DNA of 51,110 nucleotides from Alkalibacterium sp. (GTDB lineage Bacteria; Bacillota; Bacilli; Lactobacillales; Carnobacteriaceae_A), in NCBI GenBank assembly GCA_007692455.1, contig RECC01000081.1, positions 1-51,110 on the forward strand, in the 5' to 3' direction. Below, piece after piece: positions 43,278 to 51,110 of this stretch. How positions within the stretch are numbered: the stretch's first letter is position 1; every line of letters begins with the position of its first letter. Under the pieces are notes generated by a model. The model saw only the letters and a program-made list of their open reading frames with translations, was not told the DNA's origin and searched no databases. The translations under genes and the position numbers were made by a program.

Positions 43278-44183
43278 ATGAAAGTCCAGGATCTTTACTA
43301 CTTTAGAAAATTAGCTCAAACACGGAGTTTTACTGAAACAGCCGATTCGTTTTATGTTTCCCAGCCTTCTATATCAACAGCCTTGAAACGTCTTGAAGAA
43401 GAATTCGGCACACGTCTGATCAGTCGGGACCGGTCTTCAAGAAGTGTCAGATTGACTGAAGCGGGTGACATATTATATAAAAATGCGCAAGCAATCATTC
43501 TCTTACTCGAACAGACAAAAAAGGAAATAAGGAACAGAGAATTGAAAGAAGTGAAACTTGGATTTCTTCCTACCATTGGCAGTCATTTTTTACCTAAACT
43601 TCTTCCTGAAGTAAGTGAATATGTCAGTGCATTGAACCTGATTGAAGAAGAGAGTTCCGACGTCATGTATGACATGATTCAATCGGGTGAAATTTCCGTC
43701 GCTATAACTGCTCTAGATCAGCCATACAGCAGTGATGATAAATTAACATACATACCGCTCGCCGAAAAAGAACTCTTTTTATGGGTGTCACCTGAGCATC
43801 CACTCGCCAGTCAAACTCACATTAAACCTCACATGCTGGATAATGTGCATTTTGTGACACTTGCCAAAGGATATGCTCATGAACGGCTGTTCTGTCAGTG
43901 GGCCAAAACTCATCAGGTTGATGTGTCTAATACTCATTATGCCCAGGAAGTGCAGACAGTCAATTCGATGATTGCCTCAGGAATGAGTGCGGGTGTAATG
44001 ATTGATTTGCTTGTCAGAGACCGGTGTGATTTGGTGAAAATCCCTCTGGATAATGCACCGAGACTCTACATCAGTCTAGTTATTAACCATGATGCGGATA
44101 TAACTGATATCCAAAAAGAGTTTAATAAAGCTATGGTGGAAGCAGCCAGAAAAGAAGCTGAAGTTAGACAAAAAGTAGAATAA
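43278..44183 (+). CDS. LysR family transcriptional regulator
   Basis: 301 residues. The N-terminal HTH (LYYFRKLAQTRSFTETADSFYVSQPSISTALKRLEEEFGTRLISR) is canonical and a two-lobed periplasmic-binding-like effector domain follows. The pattern somewhat resembles MleR-type regulators, but no malolactic genes are near. No divergent partner is adjacent: the next gene on the same strand is a kinase 86 bp away, so the target is unclear. ATG 43278 follows GGGGGAAAG. The upstream 80 bp are extremely AT-rich. Confidence 0.92.
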   Translation: MKVQDLYYFRKLAQTRSFTETADSFYVSQPSISTALKRLEEEFGTRLISRDRSSRSVRLTEAGDILYKNAQAIILLLEQTKKEIRNRELKEVKLGFLPTIGSHFLPKLLPEVSEYVSALNLIEEESSDVMYDMIQSGEISVAITALDQPYSSDDKLTYIPLAEKELFLWVSPEHPLASQTHIKPHMLDNVHFVTLAKGYAHERLFCQWAKTHQVDVSNTHYAQEVQTVNSMIASGMSAGVMIDLLVRDRCDLVKIPLDNAPRLYISLVINHDADITDIQKEFNKAMVEAARKEAEVRQKVE

Positions 44184-44268
44184 GAAAATAATGACAATAA
44201 CCGACATAATGTGTATTTAATCACAAGTTAATGGTATAGTTACCTTATAAATTTAATAGGTGGTTACT

Positions 44269-45663
44269 ATGGAAAACTCTGCTGGCTTTTTTTTGTTGTA
44301 CTTCTTTTACGGACTGGCTTTCTATACGTTAGGCATAAGTGCAATGCTGCAGAATACGCAAGCTGAGGGCCGGAATGAGTCAATATTTTCGAATAATATA
44401 TACTTAGGCTTATTTGGCCTTCTTCACGGCACGACAGAATGGTTAATAATGATACGACCAATGAATTTTTTTAATGACTATACATTTCACATCTATGCGC
44501 TGCAACTGCTGTTGAATTCAGCATCTTTTGCTTCTCTTCTTTACTACGGCCTTAATTTTAAATTTTTAAAGCTGAACACATCGTTTAAAAAAGTTATACC
44601 GTACGCCCTCTTCTTTGTATGGCTGGCAGGTTTATTAATCAGTTTTGAGGCCGGTTCCTATAGGGAGATATTTGATTTATATAGTGCGTTCAGTCGTTAT
44701 TTCATAGGAATACCGGCAACCTTCCTAACTGCATACCGGTTTATCTATTTATCTGAGAAAGTAAAAGTTAATTACAATGTAGCGCTGGCCAGACAGTTGA
44801 AACGGTTAAGTATCAGCTTCATACTGTATGGACTTTATGCAGGGATTTTTATTTCAAATAAAGGTTTCTTTCCCAATACTGTTATCAACAGTGCACTACT
44901 CCAGGCGAGCATTGGACTTCCTACTGAGTTTTTAAGAATGAGTATGGCCGTCATTATTACCATTATTTATCTGAAGAGTATTAAACTATTCAGAGTAGAA
45001 GAAGATAAGAAAATGCGGCATTTATTGGAAATGAAATTACAGTACAATGAAAGAAAAAGAATTGCTCAAAAGCTGCATGATGAAATAATTCAGGAGTTAT
45101 TTGCCAGTGGGATGATAATCGAATCCCTGATTAATTATTCCGACACCCTTTCGAACAATGACGATTTGATTCAAGTAAAAGAAAATCTGAATGAATCAAT
45201 CGATTCCATACGAACGTTGATGAATAACTTGCTGCCTAAACGATTCAGTCTGGAGCTGTTTCAGGAAGAAATAGAAGAACTTGCTTATAAGTATAACGAA
45301 TTATCGAATGTCAGTATAAATACGAATTTCAATTTTACGGGGCAGGGCGACAACTGGCTACCCGATCAGAGTACGACGCATTTGTACTATATTATTCAGG
45401 AAGCTGTATTAAACAGTATCAAACATGCACAGTCTACTAAAATTTTAATCAGGGTAAAGTCTAATCTGAATTTTCTGACTGTAACTATTTCTGACAACGG
45501 CAGAGGATTTAAAAAGAATGTGCCGGAACAGTCCGGTCATTTAGGCTTGCAGATAATGCAGGATCGGGCACGATTGTTGAGTGCAGAGTTTGAACTGAAG
45601 TCCGATCAGAGTGGAACTGCTATCGAGGTAAACTTACCATGGGGGACTAATCCAGATGAATAA
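44269..45663 (+). CDS. NarL-type sensor histidine kinase with multi-helix membrane sensor
   Basis: 464 residues. About seven membrane helices fill the first 240 residues, with no large extracellular domain. A short linker leads to the HisKA_3 dimerisation box RKRIAQKLHDEIIQEL (His270) and the ATPase domain (QEAVLNSIKHAQS, DNGRGFK, GHLGLQIMQDRA). ATG 44269 follows AGGTGG. It overlaps the response regulator by 8 bp. The signal probably comes from within the membrane (lipid, quinone or small hydrophobic ligand); that is inference from the topology. Confidence 0.92.
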   Translation: MENSAGFFLLYFFYGLAFYTLGISAMLQNTQAEGRNESIFSNNIYLGLFGLLHGTTEWLIMIRPMNFFNDYTFHIYALQLLLNSASFASLLYYGLNFKFLKLNTSFKKVIPYALFFVWLAGLLISFEAGSYREIFDLYSAFSRYFIGIPATFLTAYRFIYLSEKVKVNYNVALARQLKRLSISFILYGLYAGIFISNKGFFPNTVINSALLQASIGLPTEFLRMSMAVIITIIYLKSIKLFRVEEDKKMRHLLEMKLQYNERKRIAQKLHDEIIQELFASGMIIESLINYSDTLSNNDDLIQVKENLNESIDSIRTLMNNLLPKRFSLELFQEEIEELAYKYNELSNVSINTNFNFTGQGDNWLPDQSTTHLYYIIQEAVLNSIKHAQSTKILIRVKSNLNFLTVTISDNGRGFKKNVPEQSGHLGLQIMQDRARLLSAEFELKSDQSGTAIEVNLPWGTNPDE

Positions 45664-46297
45664 TATCAGAGTGGTATTAATTGATGATCATACGATTGTT
45701 CGTACAGGAATAAAGTCACTTCTTGAAAAGGATTCGAGATTTTCTGTAGTAGGGGAAGGAAGCTTGCTGTGCGACGGATTAGAAATTGTTCGTTCAGTCA
45801 AGCCAGATGTAGTCTTGCTGGATTTCAGACTTCCGGATGGGGACGGAGTAATCGGGACGAAGCGGATAAAGGCAATGGACCCAGCTATTAAGGTGCTCAT
45901 ATTAACGGCCTACCAGAGTGACAAGATTTTAAACGAACTGCTGCAAGTGGGTGCGGATGGTTTTCTACTGAAAACTATAGAAATTTCACGCATTATTGAC
46001 GGCATTATAAAAGTGAGCAGAGGGGAAAGCTGCCTGGATGAGAGCGCAGGGGACATGTTGTACAGTAAGATGCGAGGTAAACACACCAAACACTCCCGCA
46101 ACCCATTTAATTTAACCTTGCGGGAAAAAGAAATTATGGAGTACCTGGTTAATGGCAGCTCAAATAAAGAAATTGCCTATGAGTTAGCAATCGCCGAAAA
46201 AACGGTACGCAATAACTTAACTAAGATAATGGAAAAAATGAACGCGACTAATCGCACGGAAGCTGCACTGATATGGGAAAGGCAGTTGAAACTATAA
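45656..46297 (+). CDS. NarL/LuxR-type response regulator
   Basis: 213 residues. Receiver: Asp10 and Asp11 (VVLIDDHTIVRTG), phosphoacceptor Asp56 (VVLLDFRLPDGDG) and Lys in DGFLLKT. C-terminal LuxR helix-turn-helix: LTLREKEIMEYLVNGSSNKEIAYELAIAEKTVRNNLTKIMEKM. It is the partner of the overlapping kinase gene. The facing lipoprotein gene has a TGTCCC-type inverted repeat about 50 bp before its likely start of transcription, a reasonable target for this regulator. Confidence 0.93.
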   Translation: MNNIRVVLIDDHTIVRTGIKSLLEKDSRFSVVGEGSLLCDGLEIVRSVKPDVVLLDFRLPDGDGVIGTKRIKAMDPAIKVLILTAYQSDKILNELLQVGADGFLLKTIEISRIIDGIIKVSRGESCLDESAGDMLYSKMRGKHTKHSRNPFNLTLREKEIMEYLVNGSSNKEIAYELAIAEKTVRNNLTKIMEKMNATNRTEAALIWERQLKL

Positions 46298-46353
46298 AAA
46301 AGCACAGGCAGTTAAGGACTCGAATTGAGCTCTTTAACCGCCTGTGTTTTTTT
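46298..46353. terminator. Bidirectional terminator
   Basis: A long stem: GCACAGGCAGTTAAGGACTC pairs with GAGCTCTTTAACCGCCTGTG with few mismatches around GAATT, flanked by A and T tracts. It separates the response regulator and lipoprotein genes. Confidence 0.92.
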
Positions 46354-46388
46354 GTAATGGGTATTCTGAACACCTGAATTAGTTCAGC

Positions 46389-47516
46389 TTAGAAACGACC
46401 GATAATAATGTCTTCTTCGCTTAAGATTCCAGCATTTACTAATGCGCGCTGGTAAGATGTAGACTCACGAGACATTCTAACTGTTGCGCCTGTAATGGTA
46501 TCATATGAATTTTGAGCTGTTCGAGTCGCAGCTGTTTCGACATCTGCTCCGAATTGGTTATCTTCATCAATGGAGTCTTCATAATTTGACCAGTCAACCA
46601 GAGATGTATACTCGGTAGCATTTTTACCTATTAGTTCGTCTTCGATAGCTCGATAATTTCCATGCCAACCGCCAAGACTATGGTAGCCGTAAACTTCTTC
46701 CATTGGCTGAGGAGTATCTCCGTCAAACTCGACGCCTAAAGCTTCCATGTATTCTCTGACAGTAGACTCGTTATCCAGACCTTCTAATGGACCACGATCG
46801 TTAACAACGTGTGACCACGGATCTTCCATGTTGAAAATAGTTCTGCCTTCTAATCTGTCCCAGCTGTCTGGACCAGAACCTGATGTACGAACGGTGGGCT
46901 TGTTAAATTCTGAATTGACAGTCAAGTCACTCATAGGTCTGTCGTAATCAAAATCAGCAGGCAACTTGCTTTCGAATTGATAGCGGGTAATGGGGTCAAC
47001 TATTGCATGTGCAAGAATGTTATCTTCATTTACACCCACTGCGTAAAAACTCATCATATCAGCTGTGTGGATTCTAAACATCGATTCACCGGCTTCATAG
47101 TCTTCACCAGGAATGGCTGTTTCGGGATCTACCGAATAATCAATTTCTACATAAGCATTTCCGCTTTGACGCATAGTCCAGTATCCATCGACTTCTTTAA
47201 AGAAATTCATTTTGGCATCTACAATAGTTCCATCAGCATCCAATTCTAGTATAGTTTCAATATAATCGGTTGCTTCTTCGAAAGGAACGCCTTCGTCTTC
47301 ACCTTTCCAGAACCGTCCGACAAAGGTACCTTCAAAATCATTATCCTCTGCAGCGGTGTCCTCACTGTCTTCTGCTGAGCCGTTTTCATCAGAAGGCTGT
47401 TCTGAAGTTGCTGCTTCATCCTCTGTTTCTGTCGTATCAGCATCGCAACCTGTAGCCAGTAACGATAATGTTAATAATTGAGCAATAGATAACAAAAATA
47501 ATTTCTTATTCTTCAT
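46389..47516 (-). CDS. Surface lipoprotein with a flavinylation-type FMN-binding motif
   Basis: 375 residues. Signal peptide type II with lipobox LLATGC (Cys24), then a disordered Asp/Glu/Ser/Thr linker (25-65). The C-terminus carries DTITGATVRMSRESTSY, the Dxx(S/T)GAT form at which ApbE links FMN to Thr, as in extracellular electron-transfer lipoproteins and pheromone cAD1-precursor-like proteins. The N-terminal half (FVGRFWKGEDEGVPFEEATDY) may be a second, non-flavinylated repeat. ATG 47516 follows AAAGGAGAA; the open frame further upstream has no site. It is likely part of a surface redox chain. Confidence 0.85.
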   Translation of the reverse strand: MKNKKLFLLSIAQLLTLSLLATGCDADTTETEDEAATSEQPSDENGSAEDSEDTAAEDNDFEGTFVGRFWKGEDEGVPFEEATDYIETILELDADGTIVDAKMNFFKEVDGYWTMRQSGNAYVEIDYSVDPETAIPGEDYEAGESMFRIHTADMMSFYAVGVNEDNILAHAIVDPITRYQFESKLPADFDYDRPMSDLTVNSEFNKPTVRTSGSGPDSWDRLEGRTIFNMEDPWSHVVNDRGPLEGLDNESTVREYMEALGVEFDGDTPQPMEEVYGYHSLGGWHGNYRAIEDELIGKNATEYTSLVDWSNYEDSIDEDNQFGADVETAATRTAQNSYDTITGATVRMSRESTSYQRALVNAGILSEEDIIIGRF

Positions 47517-47596
47517 AATTATATTCTCCTTTTTAGTTTTATTATTGTTATATAAAGAATAACCACGTTTTAATAACAACTTTTCCTTATATGAAT

Positions 47597-47660
47597 AGTA
47601 TATTCAATAATTCACAATATAAACAGCATACAAATGTCCCTATCAAGGGACATCTGTCCC
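47597..47660 (-). promoter_or_regulatory. Lipoprotein-gene promoter region with TGTCCC inverted repeat
   Basis: ATGTCCCT (47634-47641) mirrors AGGGACAT (47646-47653) across ATCA, and a third TGTCCC is at 47655-47660. On the minus strand a -10-like TATACT lies at 47602-47597, so the repeat is about 50 bp upstream of the start, an activator position. The rest of the 420-bp gap (47517-47936) is AT-rich, with no gene. Confidence 0.55.
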
Positions 47661-47936
47661 GTTTTGTGAATATTTTCTTCATGTATTTTGTTACAAAGAA
47701 AATGAGGGGTTTTTCTGATTATAAGAATAACAGTATATTAAAATAAAATTAAAAATTAGAGTGAATTTCACATGGGTGGAAATAGAGTCAGGTGATAAAA
47801 AACTTCAAGTTAGTCTGTTTTATCAAATGACTATTGGTATATTAGTATATATTGTGAAAATAGATATACTTTTTTCTCATAATTAGGTATATTAAATTCA
47901 AGCATTAAATACTTGAAAGCAGAGGGAGCGAAAAGT

Positions 47937-49316
47937 ATGGATCAATTTATGGAATGGTTTCTTGAAGTCAACTCGTTTATCAATAACTTGGTGTGGGGTT
48001 GGCCATTTCTACTTTTAATTGTCGGAACGGGTATGTTCCTGACAGTACGAACAGGATTTGTATCTTTTGTCAAATTTGGCTACGCCATGAAGCAGACTTT
48101 CATGAAGATTTTTGCCAAAGAACAAGTCGGTGAAGGAGAAGTGACAGCATTCCAGGCGGTATCAACAGCACTTGCCGCTACAGTCGGTACAGGAAACATT
48201 GCCGGTGTGGGTACAGCTATTGCCATTGGGGGACCGGGAGCTGTTTTCTGGATGTGGCTGGCTGCGCTGGTTGGTATGGCTACAAAATACGGCGAAGTTG
48301 TCTTGTCCATTCATTACCGTGAGAAAACAGAAGACGGACGCTACATAGGGGGCCCCATGTACTACCTGGAAAAAGGTGCCAACATGAGATGGCTTGCCAT
48401 TTTATTTGCGGCTTTTGGAGCTATTGCTACATTTGGTATTGGAAACATGGTTCAGTCCAATTCAGTTGCGGATTCATTAAATACGACTTTTAACATCAAC
48501 CCACTCATTACTGGTGTGGTTCTTGCTGTTCTTGTGGCCTTGGTTATTATTGGCGGAATCAAGAAGATTGGTCGGGTTACAGAGGTTATTGTACCTTTCA
48601 TGGCTGTTATTTATATAGTCGGCGGCCTCCTTATTATCTTCCTTAATATCCAGCTTGTGCCGGCAGCCTTTGGACTTATTTTCCGAAGTGCATTTACAGG
48701 AACAGCTGCAGTCGGCGGTTTCGTCGGTTCTACTCTGACGATGGCGATTCGATTCGGTATCGCTCGAGGAGTCTTCACTAACGAAGCGGGCTTAGGTAGC
48801 GCCCCGATTGCCCACGCAGCAGCAACAACGGATCACCCGGTCAGACAGGGAATGTGGGGGATTTTTGAAGTGTTTGCGGATACCATCGTATTGTGTACGA
48901 TTACTGCACTGGTCATCGTTATGACAGGTGCTTGGGACTCCGGCATTGATGGAGCTGCACTGACAACAGTGGCTTTTGACGAAGGAATGCCTTTTGGAGG
49001 CTACATTGTCACGTTCGGACTCGTGTTTTTCGCATTTTCAACCCTACTCGGCTGGTCTTACTATGGTGAAAAATGTATCGAATTCTTATTCGGACCTAAG
49101 TCCATTTTACCTTATCGATTGGTCTTTATCCCGCTTATTGTTGTTGGCGCTATCGGTGGTCTTCGTGCAATATGGGATCTAGCGGATACTCTGAACGGGT
49201 TAATGGCTCTGCCTAACTTGATTGGTCTTCTTCTATTGAGTCCAGTCATTGTCAAGCTGACGAAAGAGTACTTCGGCAAAGGCGGTATTTATCAGCGAGA
49301 GCTGAAACGTAAGTAA
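47937..49316 (+). CDS. Sodium:alanine/glycine symporter (AgcS/AlsT family), copy 1
   Basis: 459 residues with about eleven membrane helices. The family hallmarks are present: VWGWPFLLLIVGTGMFLTVRTGF at the N-terminus, GEGEVTAFQAVSTALAATVGTGNIAGVGTAIAIGGPGAVFWMW, GGPMYYLEKG and FTNEAGLGSAPIAHAAATTDHPVRQG. Members take up alanine, glycine or glutamine with sodium or protons. ATG 47937 follows GAGGGAG; the in-frame TTG 47913 lies before that site. A close paralogue follows 324 bp later with its own promoter. Confidence 0.95.
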   Translation: MDQFMEWFLEVNSFINNLVWGWPFLLLIVGTGMFLTVRTGFVSFVKFGYAMKQTFMKIFAKEQVGEGEVTAFQAVSTALAATVGTGNIAGVGTAIAIGGPGAVFWMWLAALVGMATKYGEVVLSIHYREKTEDGRYIGGPMYYLEKGANMRWLAILFAAFGAIATFGIGNMVQSNSVADSLNTTFNINPLITGVVLAVLVALVIIGGIKKIGRVTEVIVPFMAVIYIVGGLLIIFLNIQLVPAAFGLIFRSAFTGTAAVGGFVGSTLTMAIRFGIARGVFTNEAGLGSAPIAHAAATTDHPVRQGMWGIFEVFADTIVLCTITALVIVMTGAWDSGIDGAALTTVAFDEGMPFGGYIVTFGLVFFAFSTLLGWSYYGEKCIEFLFGPKSILPYRLVFIPLIVVGAIGGLRAIWDLADTLNGLMALPNLIGLLLLSPVIVKLTKEYFGKGGIYQRELKRK

Positions 49317-49335
49317 TTATTATTAGATTGAGTGA

Positions 49336-49367
49336 AGAATCCCTTTTTACTGGGGGTTCTTTTTTTA
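49336..49367 (+). terminator. Terminator after symporter copy 1
   Basis: AGAATCCC and GGGGTTCT pair around a T-rich loop and run into seven Ts. Confidence 0.85.
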
Positions 49368-49434
49368 TCGATAAAAAACATGCAGATACTTCGAATTGAA
49401 CTGTTTGATGATTGTCTGTGTTGCTGAAAGTGCT

Positions 49435-49448
49435 TTCGCCCTAGTGTT
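49435..49448. promoter_or_regulatory. Weak cre-like palindrome before symporter copy 2
   Basis: TGAAAGTGCTTTCG resembles a catabolite-responsive element, but the central CG is TG. It lies 120 bp upstream of the promoter, so its role is doubtful. Confidence 0.3.
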
Positions 49449-49568
49449 ATGAAAAAAGAGAAATAAATCTTGGGGATATTGCGTTTTTTTATCTTGAACT
49501 GCTCAGGAACTCAAAATGGTAAAATAATTATAAAATCAAAATATTTATAATGAATATCTCAAATAACC

Positions 49569-49598
49569 TTGAATTATCAGTGTTTCTCACGGTATAGT
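49569..49598 (+). promoter_or_regulatory. Promoter of symporter copy 2
   Basis: TTGAAT (49569-49574), 18-bp spacer, TATAGT (49593-49598), 42 bp before the start codon. Confidence 0.6.
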
Positions 49599-49640
49599 AT
49601 TATTAGAATATAATGAGATAAGAATTAAGGGGAGAAATTG

Positions 49641-51002
49641 ATGGATTTATTTATGGATATTAATGACGTGATAAACGACTTGGTATGGGGGTGGCCACTA
49701 CTGTTCCTGATAATCGGAACGGGACTCTTTTTAACCATACGGACGAGCTTTATACCTTTTACTAAATTTGGTTACGCAATGAAACAGACTTTTTTCAAGA
49801 TGTTTGCGAAAGATCAGGTGGGGGAAGGAGAAGTAACGGCTTTCCAGGCTGTTTCTACTGCCTTGGCCGCTGCGGTTGGTACCGGAAATATTGCCGGAGT
49901 CGGTACGGCTATCGCTATAGGAGGTCCCGGAGCTGTTTTCTGGATGTGGCTGGCCGCTGTAGTGGGGATGGCGACCAAATACGGAGAAGTTGTCCTTTCT
50001 ATCGAATATAGAGAGAAAACGGATGACGGGCGCTATGTAGGAGGCCCGATGTACTACCTGGATAAGGGAATAAATAAAAAATGGCTGGCCGTGCTGTTTG
50101 CGGTATTCGGAACAGTAGCGACCTTTGGAATCGGGAATATGGTACAATCCAACTCTGTAGCGGACTCTCTGGAAACAACGTTCAATATCGATCCACTGAT
50201 TACCGGTATCGTTTTAGCGGTAGCTGTTGCACTGGTAACGGTTGGGGGGATCAAGAAAATCGGTAAAGTAACAGAAGTGCTGGTTCCTTTCATGGCTGCA
50301 GTCTACATAGTGGGTGGTTTGCTCATAATACTGCTGAACATCACTGAAGTACCCGCTGCATTCGCACTTATTTTCCGTGACGCCTTCACAGGAACAGCAG
50401 CAGTCGGCGGCTTTGTCGGTTCGACCTTCACAATGGCAATCCGCTTCGGTATTGCGCGAGGAGTCTTCACGAACGAAGCAGGTCTGGGTAGTGCACCGAT
50501 TGCCCATGCTGCAGCAACAACCGATCACCCAGTTCGTCAGGGACTGTGGGGAATCTTTGAAGTATTCGCAGACACACTTGTGTTATGTACGATAACGGCT
50601 TTAGTAATTGTCATGACGGGTGCCTGGGACACTGGCTTTGATGGCGCCGCACTGACAACTGTGGCTTTTGATGAAGGTATGGCCTTTGGAGGCTACATTG
50701 TAACCTTCGGACTGGTATTCTTCGCTTTCTCTACACTGTTAGGCTGGTCTTATTATGGTGAGCGTTGTATGGAATACCTCTTCGGACCAAAATCCATCAT
50801 CCTTTACCGTTTCCTGTTTATTCCATTAATTGTCGTCGGGGCAGTCGGAGGCCTGCGTGCCATCTGGGCGTTAGCTGATACACTGAATGGACTGATGGCC
50901 ATACCAAACTTGATTGGACTGTTGCTGCTGAGCCCGGTAGTCGTCAGACTCACAAAGAATTACTTTGGCAAAGGCGGTATCTATCAGCGGGAAGAAAGCT
51001 GA
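49641..51002 (+). CDS. Sodium:alanine/glycine symporter (AgcS/AlsT family), copy 2
   Basis: 453 residues, collinear with copy 1 from end to end and identical over long stretches (GEGEVTAFQAVSTALAA, then VGTGNIAGVGTAIAIGGPG; NEAGLGSAPIAHAAATTDHP). Differences cluster in the first 30 residues, the loop after helix 4 and the C-terminal tail (GIYQREES against GIYQRELKRK). ATG 49641 is six bases after AAGGGGAG. Separate promoters and terminators suggest that the duplicates respond to different conditions or differ in substrate preference. Confidence 0.95.
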   Translation: MDLFMDINDVINDLVWGWPLLFLIIGTGLFLTIRTSFIPFTKFGYAMKQTFFKMFAKDQVGEGEVTAFQAVSTALAAAVGTGNIAGVGTAIAIGGPGAVFWMWLAAVVGMATKYGEVVLSIEYREKTDDGRYVGGPMYYLDKGINKKWLAVLFAVFGTVATFGIGNMVQSNSVADSLETTFNIDPLITGIVLAVAVALVTVGGIKKIGKVTEVLVPFMAAVYIVGGLLIILLNITEVPAAFALIFRDAFTGTAAVGGFVGSTFTMAIRFGIARGVFTNEAGLGSAPIAHAAATTDHPVRQGLWGIFEVFADTLVLCTITALVIVMTGAWDTGFDGAALTTVAFDEGMAFGGYIVTFGLVFFAFSTLLGWSYYGERCMEYLFGPKSIILYRFLFIPLIVVGAVGGLRAIWALADTLNGLMAIPNLIGLLLLSPVVVRLTKNYFGKGGIYQREES

Positions 51003-51023
51003 CAATTGAATAGTAATGTTGGG

Positions 51024-51053
51024 AGAATCTCTGAAAAGGGGTTCTCTTTTTTG
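51024..51053 (+). terminator. Terminator after symporter copy 2
   Basis: GAGAATCTCT and AGGGGTTCTC pair across GAAA and run into six Ts. Confidence 0.85.
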
Positions 51054-51110
51054 TATTAAATGTTTGTGAAATGTGAATAATCCAGTATTAAGATTCTTTA
51101 GAAATTACCG

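Overview
The window looks like chromosomal DNA of a low-GC Gram-positive bacterium of the order Lactobacillales. A marine or alkaliphilic Carnobacteriaceae member (Marinilactibacillus/Alkalibacterium type) is my best guess, from memory of gene content rather than a search. The signs are strong GGAGG-type ribosome sites, frequent GTG/TTG starts, rplM-rpsI behind a structured leader, a Bce-type peptide-sensing module, lipoproteins with Gram-positive lipoboxes and CcpA-like cre sites. No rRNA, tRNA, insertion sequence, phage gene or CRISPR array was found.

Layout: 1-3300 holds a truncated ECF-transporter T-component end, a SHOCT protein, the rplM-rpsI ribosomal operon with a promoter and leader, a highly structured 3' element, and two copies of a 42-residue protein flanking a GNAT acetyltransferase. 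3600-5740 holds two small membrane-protein genes, a decayed epimerase fragment and yaaA. 5800-10240 is a complete BceRSAB-like cassette with a perfect 30-bp palindrome as its likely operator. 10500-14400 holds a glutathione-dependent formaldehyde oxidation pair, a nitroreductase and a ROK kinase. 14500-17300 is a minus-strand TetR/MacB-like efflux pair with a clear operator. 17600-25800 holds membrane proteins of unknown function, a fused DhaL-DegV protein that looks like a one-chain fatty acid kinase, and two tandem secreted DUF4015 glycoside-hydrolase-like proteins.

25900-32900 holds a DUF4385 gene and an epimerase (the intact relative of the decayed fragment), a 51-bp-period hairpin array, a YadG/YadH ABC exporter that looks transferred from Gammaproteobacteria, a MarR-dioxygenase-flavin reductase quinone/electrophile cassette and a lipoprotein. 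32900-36700 (minus strand) holds a DUF4336 protein, a membrane protein and mnmH-selD, which together make 2-selenouridine in tRNA. A second hairpin array, with a 52-bp period and a different sequence, fills the divergent gap before 37449. 37400-43000 is mostly small metabolic or hypothetical genes plus ridA. 43200-51000 holds a LysR regulator, a NarL-type two-component system, a flavinylated-type FMN-binding lipoprotein and two tandem AgcS sodium:amino-acid symporters.

The most unusual observation is the pair of hairpin arrays (27415-27703 and 36888-37283). Their sequences are unrelated, but they share one design: short imperfect inverted repeats, variable loops and spacers, and a strict 51-52 bp period, close to five turns of B-DNA. 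I do not recognise this as a described element.
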